From NCBI GenBank assembly GCA_023410575.1, contig JAEYPP010000015.1, positions 62,001 to 126,000 of the forward strand: a stretch of DNA of 64,000 bases, given 5' to 3'. A program made the translations under genes and the position numbers. The notes below the pieces were generated by a model, which was given only the letters and a program-made list of their open reading frames with translations, was not told the DNA's origin and ran no database searches. Of the stretch, positions 17,513 through 26,079 are shown in pieces. The number at the start of each line of letters is the position of its first letter. Positions within the stretch are counted from its first letter, which is position 1. This DNA is from Bacillota bacterium (GTDB lineage Bacteria; Bacillota; Clostridia; Lachnospirales; Lachnospiraceae).

Positions 17513-17665
17513 TTAATTTCCACATCGTTTAAAAACATTTTGCTTACTATTATCAGTACTTACTTTAACCCATAATAATTTTACCCCTGAGCGCTGACAC
17601 TCTGGACAGGTCCCACGCCAATTCGGAATTGTTTTCACATGTTTTCCTCTTTTTGGTTTTGACAT
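17513..17665 (-). CDS. Small basic zinc-ribbon-like protein
   Basis: This 50-residue gene begins with GGAGGTAATGAT followed by ATG, one of the best ribosome binding sites in the window. The protein reads MSKPKRGKHVKTIPNWRG, then TCPECQRSGVKLLWVKV, and ends KRCGN. The CPEC pair plus a C-terminal Cys gives a partial zinc-ribbon pattern. The very basic N-terminus suggests RNA or ribosome contact. I recall similar unnamed small proteins in Bacilli and Clostridia, but their role is unknown to me. It is monocistronic, or the first gene before the nitroreductase. Confidence 0.75.
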   Translation of the reverse strand: MSKPKRGKHVKTIPNWRGTCPECQRSGVKLLWVKVSTDNSKQNVFKRCGN

Positions 17666-17832
17666 ATCATTACCTCCAATCTAAGAGGTAATTATACATC
17701 CTTTATTCTTTTCTTCTGTTCATTTTATGCCCTTTTCTGCACAGCTTATCTCTAATAAGTATATTGATATTCTAATTCAAAATTTTATTCTCTAGTATAT
17801 TCTCGTTCTCCCTCTCTTTGATGCTAAACCTT

Positions 17833-18342
17833 CTAAAATATCAAACATTGCCTGCTAGCAACATTGTTCTTTTTGAAATCAGAATTTAAGAAATCAATCC
17901 TCTTTGGCATAACCTTAATCAGATTCATCGGTTCTGCAAATCTTTTTAAGGATTCCAGTGGTATGTTTTTATATTCTGCAGCTTTTATATACTCCTTAGA
18001 ACAATAGTCAACGATACATGCAATTCCCATAATCTGCATTCCCTTTACATTACCAAAGCCTCCATACCGGTCAAAGATTGCTAAACAAACATTCTTGTTG
18101 TTTTCTAAGCCAATAAACTTTTCTCCACCTTCTGAAAACATCCAAAAGGCACCATCATAATAAGAATATTCAATTGGCGTACACCGTACAAAGTCTCCTA
18201 CTCCTGTAGCAAGCGCACAAGTATTATTTGCATGAATGTATTCTTCTACCTGTATCAATAAATCATCTCGATTCATTTTCACGCTTTTGGTATCCTTAGT
18301 CTTCCAGTAATTCGCTGCATGTTTGTATTGTTCACTTGTCAT
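17833..18342 (-). CDS. Pyridoxamine 5'-phosphate oxidase-like FMN-binding protein
   Basis: This 169-residue split-barrel flavoprotein has the PNPOx-like pattern CALATGVGDFVRCTPIEYSY, then DGAFWMFSEGGEKFIGLENN, then KNVCLAIFD. These proteins bind FMN, F420 or heme and reduce small molecules; this one cannot be assigned further. Its promoter is well formed (TTGACA and TATAAT 18 bp apart at 18526-18497) and leaves a leader of about 150 nt. The N-terminal AANYWKTKDTKSVKMNRDDL extension is common in clostridial members. It stands alone. Confidence 0.85.
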   Translation of the reverse strand: MTSEQYKHAANYWKTKDTKSVKMNRDDLLIQVEEYIHANNTCALATGVGDFVRCTPIEYSYYDGAFWMFSEGGEKFIGLENNKNVCLAIFDRYGGFGNVKGMQIMGIACIVDYCSKEYIKAAEYKNIPLESLKRFAEPMNLIKVMPKRIDFLNSDFKKNNVASRQCLIF

Positions 18343-18496
18343 TATAGGCCTTCTTTCTTATTTTGACTATGCATCCATTCCGGTTCATCAGGTAATATAT
18401 CAGCCACATAACAAATCAATCTAGCATAGGAATATAGATTATACTTCTTTTATTGTTGATACCATCTGAATGACATAACTTTATAACAGTTACATT

Positions 18497-18526
18497 ATTA
18501 TAATCCTCACATCCAATTTGTGTCAA
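18497..18526 (-). promoter_or_regulatory. Sigma-A promoter of PNPOx-like gene
   Basis: On the minus strand TTGACA (18526-18521) and TATAAT (18502-18497) are separated by 18 bp. Both hexamers match consensus fully. Confidence 0.8.
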
Positions 18527-18611
18527 TATATGTGACTATCTTGAAGACTCTTTTAGCTTTTATCTATTAAAACCGTGAAAATGAATTTGAAAATTCTTGC
18601 ATATATGGATT

Positions 18612-18645
18612 AAGGGCATACCGCTTTTTATCGCGGTATGCCCTT
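18612..18645 (-). terminator. 13-bp perfect hairpin downstream of pckA
   Basis: AAGGGCATACCGC (18612-18624) pairs perfectly with 18633-18645 across an 8-nt loop. It lies about 90 bp after the pckA stop. No long U-run follows, so it may be a weak terminator or a transcript-stabilising 3' end. Confidence 0.65.
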
Positions 18646-18730
18646 ATATGTACTAAATAAGATTGGAACATATATGTTCTTTTTATGATCCCCACTATTC
18701 CAAATCCAAATTGATATGTTTATTTAAAAA

Positions 18731-20335
18731 TTAAAGTTGTGGACCTGCGCTGATTAAAGCCTTTCCTGCATCATTGCCTGTGTACTTGTTGAAGTTTTTA
18801 ACAAAACGTGCAGCAAGGTCTTTTGCTTTTTCGTCCCATAAAGCAACGTCTTCGTATGTATCGCGTGGGTCTAAAATACCTGTGTGAACACCAGGTAATT
18901 CTGTAGGTACTGCAAGGTTGAAGTAAGGAATTTTTTTCGTTTCAGCCTTTAAGATTGAACCATCTAAAATAGCGTCAATAATTCCTCTTGTATCTTTGAT
19001 GGAAATACGTTTACCTGTGCCGTTCCATCCTGTGTTTACAAGGTATGCTTTAGCACCGCTCTTTTCCATTTTCTTAACAAGTTCTTCAGCATATTTTGTA
19101 GGATGGAGTTCCAAAAATGCCTGACCAAAGCATGCTGAGAATGTAGGTGTAGGTTCTGTAATCCCGCGTTCTGTACCTGCAAGTTTTGATGTAAAGCCTG
19201 ACAGGAAGTAGTACTGAGCCTGTTCAGGTGTTAAAATTGAAACAGGAGGAAGTACACCGAAAGCATCTGCTGAAAGGAAGATTACATCCTTAGCATCAGG
19301 AGCGGTTGATACAGGGCGAACAATCTTTTCAATGTGGTCGATCGGATATGATACACGTGTATTTTCTGTAACAGATTCGTCATCAAAATCTATAGCACCA
19401 TTTTCGTTAACTGTAACGTTTTCCAAAAGTGCGTTACGTTTGATAGCCTTGTAAATATCAGGTTCTGATTCTTTGTCAAGATTAATAACTTTAGCATAAC
19501 AACCACCCTCAAAGTTAAACACTCCCTTGTCATCCCAACCATGCTCATCATCACCAATTAATAGACGCTTAGGATCTGTTGAAAGTGTAGTTTTTCCTGT
19601 ACCAGAAAGGCCAAAGAAGAGAGCTGTGTTTTCACCGTTCATATCAGTGTTTGCACTGCAGTGCATGGAAGCCATACCTTTAAGAGGCAAGTAATAGTTC
19701 ATCATTGAGAACATACCTTTTTTCATTTCACCGCCATACCATGTGTTTAAGATAACCTGTTCACGTGATGTAATATTGAATGCTACAGCAGTTTCTGAAT
19801 TAAGACCGAGTTCTTTGTAGTTTTCTACCTTAGCTTTTGAAGCATTATAGCATACAAAGTCAGGTTCGAAGTTTTCAAGTTCTTCGGCAGTTGGAGTAAT
19901 AAACATATTCTTAACAAAGTGAGCCTGCCAAGCAACTTCCATAATGAATCTGATAGACATTCTTGTATCTTCATTAGCGCCGCAGAATAGATCAATTACA
20001 TAAAGTTTCTTATCTGAAAGCTGTTTCAGAGCGATATCTTTTATTTCATTCCATGCTTTTTCGCTGCAAGGATGATTGTCGTTCTTGAATTCGCCTGATG
20101 TCCACCAAACAGTATCTTTTGAGGTTTCATCCATAACAATGAACTTGTCTTGAGGTGAACGGCCCGTATAGATACCTGTCATTACATTTACCGCACCTAG
20201 TTCTGTAACCTGACCTTTTTCAAAGCCTTGCAAAGAGGGATCTGTTTCTGCAACAAATAACTCTTCAAATGAAGGGTTGTGAATAATTTCTTTCACTCCA
20301 GTAATACCGTATTTACTCAAATCAATAGATTTCAT
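18731..20335 (-). CDS. pckA: Phosphoenolpyruvate carboxykinase (ATP)
   Basis: It interconverts oxaloacetate plus ATP with PEP, CO2 and ADP. In fermentative anaerobes it often runs toward oxaloacetate. The 534-residue length is normal. Visible signatures are TGRSPQDKFIV, the MHCSANTD stretch, the P-loop GLSGTGKTTLS, the metal-binding LIGDDEHGWDD, the FNFEGGCYAKVI motif, and NTGWNGTGKRI near the C-terminus. On the minus strand TTGACA (20399-20394) lies 17 bp from a weak CAAAAT -10. Its codon choice looks less AT-biased than that of its neighbours, as expected for a highly expressed gene. It is monocistronic. Confidence 0.97.
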   Translation of the reverse strand: MKSIDLSKYGITGVKEIIHNPSFEELFVAETDPSLQGFEKGQVTELGAVNVMTGIYTGRSPQDKFIVMDETSKDTVWWTSGEFKNDNHPCSEKAWNEIKDIALKQLSDKKLYVIDLFCGANEDTRMSIRFIMEVAWQAHFVKNMFITPTAEELENFEPDFVCYNASKAKVENYKELGLNSETAVAFNITSREQVILNTWYGGEMKKGMFSMMNYYLPLKGMASMHCSANTDMNGENTALFFGLSGTGKTTLSTDPKRLLIGDDEHGWDDKGVFNFEGGCYAKVINLDKESEPDIYKAIKRNALLENVTVNENGAIDFDDESVTENTRVSYPIDHIEKIVRPVSTAPDAKDVIFLSADAFGVLPPVSILTPEQAQYYFLSGFTSKLAGTERGITEPTPTFSACFGQAFLELHPTKYAEELVKKMEKSGAKAYLVNTGWNGTGKRISIKDTRGIIDAILDGSILKAETKKIPYFNLAVPTELPGVHTGILDPRDTYEDVALWDEKAKDLAARFVKNFNKYTGNDAGKALISAGPQL

Positions 20336-20370
20336 AATACTTAATACCTCTTTTCCTTTTTTATGTATAT

Positions 20371-20399
20371 ATTTTGACTGTTTTCTCTTACTTTGTCAA
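20371..20399 (-). promoter_or_regulatory. Candidate pckA promoter
   Basis: TTGACA at 20399-20394 is followed after 17 bp by CAAAAT at 20376-20371 on the minus strand. The -10 matches only 4 of 6 positions, so a regulated promoter or a different -10 is possible. Confidence 0.45.
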
Positions 20400-20602
20400 G
20401 CTTTGTATTGCGAAAATATAGAGTAACATCAAATGAAATTTAAATAAAGTTAACACATAGAAGAAAAAGGCTACATTGCTGTTTTCATCAAGGATAAGTT
20501 CAACTTAAGAAGTATTATGCAACAACCCCATAATTCATTAAAAGATTACTCAAAGTAGTAATTTTGATGAATACTAAGAGAAAACATTAATTGGAGGTAG
20601 CG

Positions 20603-21271
20603 ATGCGAATCCTATTGGCTGAAGATGAGGTTAACTTAAATGACATCATTACAAAAACATTAAAAAAGCAACATTATACCTTAGACTCCTGTTTTGATGG
20701 AGAAGAAGCTTTGGACTATATAAAATTTGCTGAATATGATGCGGTTATATTAGATATTATGATGCCGAAAAAGAGTGGTCTTGAGGTATTAAAGACACTA
20801 CGAAAAAACGGGAATAAGGTCCCCGTATTATTACTAACTGCAAAAGATAGCATTGAGGATCGAGTAAATGGACTCGATGCAGGTGCTGATGACTATCTCG
20901 TAAAGCCATTTGCAATCAATGAACTTCTAGCTCGTATTCGCGCATTATTAAGAAGAGAGAGTGGTAGGCAAGACCATTGTTATCATTTAGCGAATCTAAC
21001 CGTCGATATCGATGCTCGGGCTGTTTATCGCGATCAAACAGAAATCAAATTATCCTCGAAAGAGTTTTCCATTCTTGAGTACATGATATGCAATCAAGGA
21101 GTTGTCCTTACTCGTGATAAAATTGAACAACATATTTGGAATTATGACTATGAAGGTGGCTCTAATGTTATTGACGTCTACATCCGTTATCTTAGAAAAA
21201 AAATAGATGATAATTTTTCTCCAAAACTAATTCATACAATCCGAGGTACCGGCTATGTATTAAAGGAGTAG
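20603..21271 (+). CDS. OmpR-family response regulator
   Basis: This 222-residue two-component regulator has an N-terminal receiver domain (MRILLAEDEVN acidic pocket, phospho-acceptor Asp51 in AVILDIMMPKKSG, Lys in YLVKPFAI) and a C-terminal winged helix (SSKEFSILEYMICNQG, NVIDVYIRYLRKKID, TIRGTGYVLKE). The ATG at 20603 has TTGGAGGT 7 nt upstream; the earlier in-frame codon lacks this spacing. The sensor kinase gene begins 4 bp after its stop, and a PepSY protein gene follows. This order matches clostridial systems that respond to envelope stress or cations. The signal is unknown. Confidence 0.95.
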   Translation: MRILLAEDEVNLNDIITKTLKKQHYTLDSCFDGEEALDYIKFAEYDAVILDIMMPKKSGLEVLKTLRKNGNKVPVLLLTAKDSIEDRVNGLDAGADDYLVKPFAINELLARIRALLRRESGRQDHCYHLANLTVDIDARAVYRDQTEIKLSSKEFSILEYMICNQGVVLTRDKIEQHIWNYDYEGGSNVIDVYIRYLRKKIDDNFSPKLIHTIRGTGYVLKE

Positions 21272-21275
21272 TGCA

Positions 21276-22634
21276 ATGAAACATCTTTCCATCAAAATGA
21301 AAATTACGCTTTGGTATACTTTATTTATGACAATCCTTATATTACTAATTCTCTCTCTATTGATTTCTATTAGTAATCAAAGAATCATTTCCAGCGCTAA
21401 GGATCAATTAATCAAGAATGTTACAAAAAGCGCTACTGAACTAGAATTTGAAGATGGTGTTCTAGAATTGGATGAGGATTTTAGTTTTTTAGCAAAGGGA
21501 ATCTATCTTTCTGTCTATGATACCGATGGTACACTGCTTTATGGTCGTATCCCACCAGATTTTGATACTACCACTCCATTTTTGAAAGAAAATGTACGTA
21601 AATTTACTACTACCCAAAATATCTGGTACGTCTATGACCATCTTGATTCAGTAAAAGGCTATGGAAACCTTTGGATTCGTGGGATTGCCTCCCAGACACA
21701 AGGGGATAATGCAATACGTATACTCTTAGGGCTATCCTTAATTCTACTTCCTGTTTTTGTTTTATGTGTCGTAATTGGAGGTTACTCGATCACTAGAAGA
21801 ACTTTATTACCTCTTTCTAAGATGACCGAAACGACCAAACACATCAGTTCAGGAACAGATTTAAACAAACGTATTCAACTCGGTAAAGGAAATGATGAAG
21901 TACACCAACTAGCTCGTACTTTCGATCATATGATGGATCGTTTAGAGGAAGCATTTGAGAACGAAAAACAATTTACCTCTGATGTTTCCCATGAACTGCG
22001 CACTCCTGTATCCATCATATCAGCACAATGTGAGTATTCATTACTAGAAGATATGAATAAGGAAGAAATGAAAGAACGATTTAAAATCATCTTAGAACAG
22101 TCAAAAAATATGTCCAACCTTATCTCACAACTTCTTACCCTTGCCAGATCTGACCAGAAACAGTTAAAGCTTCATCTAGAAACTGTGAATCTGAGTGAAC
22201 TAGCTGAAATCATCGTAGTAGAGCAACGCCACTATGCTACGAAAAAAAATATAACACTCAAAACTGATATCACTCCCAATATCTTTTTTCAGGCAGATGA
22301 AACAATGATGATGCGACTTTTTATTAATTTAATATCCAATAGTATAACCTATGGTAAAGTTGGTGGTGAAACACTCATCTCGTTAAGATTAAATAAGAAA
22401 ACAATCTTGGGATCCATCAAGGATAACGGAATTGGGATAGAAGAACATCATCTAGACAAGATTTGGAAACGGTTTTATCAAGTAGACCCATCCCGTACTT
22501 CACAAAAAGATAACGGTTCTGGTCTTGGTCTTCCTATGGTGAAATGGATTGTTGAAGCTCACGGTGGTAACATATCGGTTCAGAGTAAATTCGGTGTTGG
22601 CAGCACTTTTTCTTTTGAATTTAAAATTAATTAA
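21276..22634 (+). CDS. Membrane sensor histidine kinase
   Basis: This 452-residue kinase pairs with the preceding response regulator. It has a first membrane helix at about 10-32, an extracytoplasmic region to about 145, a second helix at about 148-172, a HAMP segment, then HisKA with the phosphorylated His239 in SDVSHELRTP. The ATPase domain shows the N box NLISNSITYG, DNGIGIEEHHLDKIW and GSGLGLPMVKWIVEAHGG. The external domain of about 110 residues is acidic (LEFEDGVLELDEDF), which could suit sensing of cations or cationic peptides; that is inference. The PepSY gene downstream probably belongs to the same response. Confidence 0.95.
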   Translation: MKHLSIKMKITLWYTLFMTILILLILSLLISISNQRIISSAKDQLIKNVTKSATELEFEDGVLELDEDFSFLAKGIYLSVYDTDGTLLYGRIPPDFDTTTPFLKENVRKFTTTQNIWYVYDHLDSVKGYGNLWIRGIASQTQGDNAIRILLGLSLILLPVFVLCVVIGGYSITRRTLLPLSKMTETTKHISSGTDLNKRIQLGKGNDEVHQLARTFDHMMDRLEEAFENEKQFTSDVSHELRTPVSIISAQCEYSLLEDMNKEEMKERFKIILEQSKNMSNLISQLLTLARSDQKQLKLHLETVNLSELAEIIVVEQRHYATKKNITLKTDITPNIFFQADETMMMRLFINLISNSITYGKVGGETLISLRLNKKTILGSIKDNGIGIEEHHLDKIWKRFYQVDPSRTSQKDNGSGLGLPMVKWIVEAHGGNISVQSKFGVGSTFSFEFKIN

Positions 22635-22722
22635 AATTTTTAATGTTCCTTTCATCTTACTTTTATATAGTATAAGCACAAGTTACACAACAACAATAAA
22701 AAAGATTAAAGGAGAAAAGATT

Positions 22723-23436
22723 ATGAAAAAGAAAATTGTAGGTACCCTTGTGATTGCAACTTTAGTAGGAAGCGTAATGCTTGGCATGACAGTAAGTGCC
22801 AACACAATGAACGCTACGAATCATAAACTCCAGACTCAACAAATAGATAATGTAACCGATTCTCATCAACAAAGTGAATCTACAACAAAGATTGAGAAAG
22901 AGAATGCAAATATAGGCCAAGAAAAGGCAAAGGAGATTGCCTTAAAACATGCAAATGTTAAAGAAGAAGATACTACAAACTTAAAGATCAAACTTGATAT
23001 GGAAGATGGTATCAAGGTTTATGAAGTAGAATTTCGTGTTGGAGCAAAAGAATATGACTATGACATTCACGCTGTGAATGGAACGATCTTAAGTTATGAT
23101 GTAGACCATGAAGACGACATCATTGACCATGATGACTACATTGACCATGATGACTACGATGACCATGATGATTACGATGACCATGATGATTACAATGATT
23201 CTTCTAATTCTTCTGCTTCAACCCAAATCATAAGTAAAGAAGAAGCAAAAAAGATTGCCTTAGAAAAAGTGCCAGGTGCTACAGATTCTAATGTACGAAT
23301 CCATCTTGAAAAAGAAGACGGGTTACACGTATATGAAGGAACTATAAAATACAACAATACAGAGTACGACTTTGAAATCAATGCACACTCTGGTAATATC
23401 ATCGAATGGGAAGTCGAATCAATCAATGCAGGCTAG
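22723..23436 (+). CDS. Secreted protein with two PepSY domains and a His/Asp-rich linker
   Basis: The 237-residue protein starts at 22723 with AAAGGAG upstream and a signal peptide (MKKKIVGTLVIATLVGSVML, likely cut after VSA). Two PepSY modules follow: one from about residue 60 (IGQEKAKEIALKHANVKE and the VYEVEFRVGAKEYDYDIHAV stretch), the other from about 168 (ISKEEAKKIALEKVPGAT, VYEGTIKYNNTEYDFEINA). Between them lies a low-complexity DHDDY-type repeat with about six His and over twenty Asp, a plausible metal-binding or spacer segment. PepSY proteins often inhibit proteases or associate with two-component systems. It follows the kinase gene after 88 bp. Confidence 0.9.
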   Translation: MKKKIVGTLVIATLVGSVMLGMTVSANTMNATNHKLQTQQIDNVTDSHQQSESTTKIEKENANIGQEKAKEIALKHANVKEEDTTNLKIKLDMEDGIKVYEVEFRVGAKEYDYDIHAVNGTILSYDVDHEDDIIDHDDYIDHDDYDDHDDYDDHDDYNDSSNSSASTQIISKEEAKKIALEKVPGATDSNVRIHLEKEDGLHVYEGTIKYNNTEYDFEINAHSGNIIEWEVESINAG

Positions 23437-23523
23437 GTTTATCCTATTAATACTGTATACATTCATGATTTAAATTTCTGATACTTCATCTTCCCCGAGA
23501 CGTCGCCTGGCATAACTAAAAAT

Positions 23524-23566
23524 AGGAACAACCAAAGTAATATTTTGAGTTGTTCCTGTTTTTACA
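23524..23566 (+). terminator. Terminator after the PepSY gene
   Basis: AGGAACAAC (23524-23532) pairs with GTTGTTCCT (23549-23557) and is followed by GTTTTTA. A nearly identical stem serves corA at 24807, so the two are related in sequence. Confidence 0.8.
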
Positions 23567-23676
23567 TAACGTAAATTCTTCTAAAATCCTTATGTATACA
23601 ATACAAAGTCTACTACTCCTAGAAAAGTGCACATCCACTCATCGGTAGACTTATCTAACTACAATATTTGAATGTT

Positions 23677-24099
23677 TTACCTGATTTGTTCTAAAAGCTT
23701 CTCATATACCTGCATCGTAGTTTCTTCATTCTTACAGTTAAACACTACTGTCTTTTGGTTTCCATAATGAATCACAATAAACTTTTTTACATCTGAATTA
23801 ACAAATAACTTATAGGATCCATAAGTTGAGTTTTCATAATTACCAAGATGATACGACAAGATATTAGCTCCATTCGTTCTAGTTCCATAAGTAATCGAAG
23901 TTGTTATCTCAACATCGTTGATTTCCGTGTAAGGTACATCAACACTATAAAAGATACCACCTGAGATTTTAATACTTGATTTGTTTTGTCTTACTTGAAC
24001 TCCCTGTATTATCATAAATGCAAAAAATAGACCAAAAACAACTAAAAATCCGATTGTCACAATTGTTTTCGTACGACTCCATGGTTGAACTAATTTCAA
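23677..24099 (-). CDS. Membrane-anchored bacterial PH-like domain protein
   Basis: This 140-residue protein has one membrane helix near the N-terminus (TIVTIGFLVVFGLFFAFMII, about 12-32). A beta-rich domain follows (IKISGGIFYSVDVPYTEI, VKKFIVIHYGNQKTVVFN) and ends in an amphipathic helix (TTMQVYEKLLEQIR). That layout resembles small clostridial membrane proteins with a bacterial PH-like fold. It has no enzyme motifs, and the role is unknown. It is monocistronic with GGGAGG before the start. Confidence 0.7.
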   Translation of the reverse strand: MKLVQPWSRTKTIVTIGFLVVFGLFFAFMIIQGVQVRQNKSSIKISGGIFYSVDVPYTEINDVEITTSITYGTRTNGANILSYHLGNYENSTYGSYKLFVNSDVKKFIVIHYGNQKTVVFNCKNEETTMQVYEKLLEQIR

Positions 24100-24176
24100 A
24101 GTTTTCCCTCCCTAATTTAGAATCTTAATTGTGTAATTTTAACATAACACAGATCAATATTCAAACAAAATCAACC

Positions 24177-24518
24177 TTATGCCATGTTTTCTTCTTTCTG
24201 TGCTTCCATATAATTACTTCCCCAAGTATGAATCTTTAGAAATATCGGTCTTAAGCTCTCTCCTAATTCTGTCAAAGTATATTCTGTTTTCGGTGGTACC
24301 ACAGGATAAACTGTCCTTGTAATCAACCCGTCTCTTTCTAACTCCCTTAACTGTTGTGTTAACATCTTGTCTGTTGCTCTTGATAACTTTTTATGTATTT
24401 CATTATAACGAAGTGTTCCATTCATAAGGTGCCATAGAATAACAACTTTGTACTTACCGCCAATTAAGGAAATTGTCATTTCCACTGGACAGGTAATCTC
24501 CATACATGCTTCAACCAT
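24177..24518 (-). CDS. HxlR-family transcriptional regulator
   Basis: This 113-residue winged-helix regulator has the HxlR pattern: the N-terminal Cys in ITCPVEMTISLIGGKYKVVI, then LWHLMNGTLRYNEIHKKL, TDKMLTQQLRELERDGLI and VPPKTEYTLTELGESL. HxlR proteins often sense electrophiles or redox stress through that Cys and control an adjacent, divergent oxidoreductase gene. Here the divergent nitroreductase start is destroyed (24650-24740), while a complete copy with the same upstream sequence sits at 26034. The ribosome binding site lies within a tandem GAGGAGAAAAA repeat. It may act on both promoter copies. Confidence 0.92.
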   Translation of the reverse strand: MVEACMEITCPVEMTISLIGGKYKVVILWHLMNGTLRYNEIHKKLSRATDKMLTQQLRELERDGLITRTVYPVVPPKTEYTLTELGESLRPIFLKIHTWGSNYMEAQKEENMA

Positions 24519-24740
24519 CTCTTAACCTCCTCTTTTTCTCCTCTTTTTCTCCTCTTTTTCTCCTCTTTTCATCCTCTTTTCTATTCTATCTCTTTGGGTA
24601 GTATATTACAAAAAAGCGTATACTTGTAAAATCTTGGCTGTCTATATCATTATAATCATGGTTAACCAATATTACAATATATGGGAGACTTATTTTATAA
24701 CATTTTCTCAGATTACCAAGGGATGTATGACTGTACGCTT
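24510..24740. repeat. Duplicated HxlR/nitroreductase intergenic region, decayed copy
   Basis: This region parallels 25900-26079: the HxlR start, TTTGGGTAGTATATTACA and its extension, then TTTTAT-ACATTTTCTCA and ACCAAGG. In this copy the nitroreductase start reads ATA instead of ATG and the coding sequence fades after about 17 codons. Confidence 0.85.
24526..24582 (-). repeat. Tandem 11-bp Shine-Dalgarno-like repeat upstream of hxlR-type gene
   Basis: On the minus strand the unit GAGGAGAAAAA recurs four to five times with minor variation just upstream of the start codon at 24518. The last copy supplies the ribosome binding site. Such repeats can change copy number by slippage. Confidence 0.75.
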
Positions 24741-24806
24741 CCATCATAAACTACTATACTTCTTTTATCTCTTAATTATAAGCACTACTGGACACACCTA
24801 AAAAAC

Positions 24807-24846
24807 AGGAACAACCAAACCAATATTTGAGGTTGTTCCTATTTTT
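24807..24846 (-). terminator. corA terminator
   Basis: AGGAACAACC (24807-24816) pairs with GGTTGTTCCT (24831-24840). On the minus strand a TGTTTTTTAG tail follows the stem, which lies just after the corA stop at 24858. Confidence 0.85.
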
Positions 24847-24857
24847 TATAAGAATTA

Positions 24858-25790
24858 TCAGAAAAATTTTTTATGTCGAAACCATAGAATACAAGCCACA
24901 ACCACACCCAAGCTAAGTAAAATCACGCCAAAATAACCATACCGGAAGGAGAGTTCTGGCATGTATTTAAAATTCATCCCATACCAACCTACAATCAAGG
25001 TTAATGGAAGAAAAATAGTAGTAACTACCGTAAATAACTTCATGATACTATTTAGATTATAGTCATTTTGTGCCTGGTAAGCCTCTCTCACCTGTGTTAC
25101 ATAATCACTCAAAAACTGTACACTTTGGGATAAGCGGTCGACACGGTTCGTAAATAGCTTAAAGTAACGTAGATTACTTTCCTCAAACAGGTCATTCTCA
25201 TTCGCCATCAGTTCTTCTCCGATATTGACCAGCTGCTCATAATAGTTATGATATAAAAGTAGATTTTTTCGCATACTCAATAGCTCATCATTAAAATGCT
25301 TGAGTTCATTGTTAAGTACTCGCTTTTCCATCTGTCCAATACGCTTTTCTAGGTTTTCTAGGTCCAATGTATCCTCGCAGATTAACTTAGAGAAAAATCC
25401 GTGAACCACCTTTTCTAAGGTTGTTTTTTTTCCACTTTGAATCTTTAGTACATTCGTTAACGCCTCCATCGTACTTTTATCCTCATCATGAATATCTACA
25501 ATCAAAAATAGAGATTTTTTAATATAGAATGCAATCTTATCCGGCTTTTTTGAGATATCCTTAGGGTCAATAATATTTAAGATGCCAAACGTATAATCAT
25601 CATATACCATTAAAGTATTTTGTATATTTTTGCTTGTGCTATGACATGCATCTACCGTCTGTTCCGAAAACTCTAGATTTTGATAAGAAGCTTCCAGTTC
25701 CTTTACCGTAATCATCCCAATATTGATATTATCCCTGGAAAGTTGTTCATACGTAAGCTCTTGCAAGTTCGGAACCAATTCATAGAACAT
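24858..25790 (-). CDS. corA: CorA-family magnesium/divalent cation transporter
   Basis: This 310-residue homopentameric channel protein has a long cytoplasmic N-terminal region with helices (about 1-240). Two C-terminal membrane helices follow, the first ending in the signature GMN in LIVGWYGMNFKYMP. The second (YGYFGVILLSLGVVVACILW) ends in the basic tail FRHKKFF. It fits the short CorA type of Firmicutes. It is transcribed alone with a good terminator. The gene is flanked by two copies of the HxlR/nitroreductase intergenic sequence, so it may have entered between them by duplication or insertion. Confidence 0.93.
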   Translation of the reverse strand: MFYELVPNLQELTYEQLSRDNINIGMITVKELEASYQNLEFSEQTVDACHSTSKNIQNTLMVYDDYTFGILNIIDPKDISKKPDKIAFYIKKSLFLIVDIHDEDKSTMEALTNVLKIQSGKKTTLEKVVHGFFSKLICEDTLDLENLEKRIGQMEKRVLNNELKHFNDELLSMRKNLLLYHNYYEQLVNIGEELMANENDLFEESNLRYFKLFTNRVDRLSQSVQFLSDYVTQVREAYQAQNDYNLNSIMKLFTVVTTIFLPLTLIVGWYGMNFKYMPELSFRYGYFGVILLSLGVVVACILWFRHKKFF

Positions 25791-25899
25791 GATTTTTCTC
25801 CCTTCCGATGGCCTTTATCCATATGTTTTCCATAAATCACTTAAATTACTTATTCCATAATATCTTTCTCTTTCATGTTGATTGTAATATACTTACCTT

Positions 25900-26079
25900 C
25901 TTCAGCCATCTCTTATACTCCTCTTTTATACTATCTATTTGGGTAGTATATTACAAAAAAGTGCATACTTGTAAAAATATCAACTCTTTATATAATTATA
26001 ATCATAACCAATATTACATAGGAGGTTTATTTTATGACATTTTCTCAACTTACCAAGGAACGTGTATCTGTACGTGCTT
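25900..26079. repeat. Duplicated HxlR/nitroreductase intergenic region, intact copy
   Basis: This copy leads into the working nitroreductase at 26034. On the minus strand it keeps an HxlR-like start (ATG at 25909) that stops after 19 codons, so this copy has lost the regulator. The shared GGGTAGTATATTAC segment is a likely HxlR operator. Confidence 0.8.

Larger units (their letters stand above)
18343..18730. other. 388-bp intergenic region with a promoter and a long hairpin
   Basis: No gene is visible. It holds the minus-strand promoter of the PNPOx-like gene (18497-18526) and the 13-bp hairpin at 18612-18645. The rest is AT-rich and shows no repeat or known RNA motif that I can see. Confidence 0.6.

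Noticed and set aside
25850..25909. 19-codon minus-strand reading frame starting like HxlR
   Set aside because: It is only the start region copied with the duplication. It ends at once and has no HxlR motifs.
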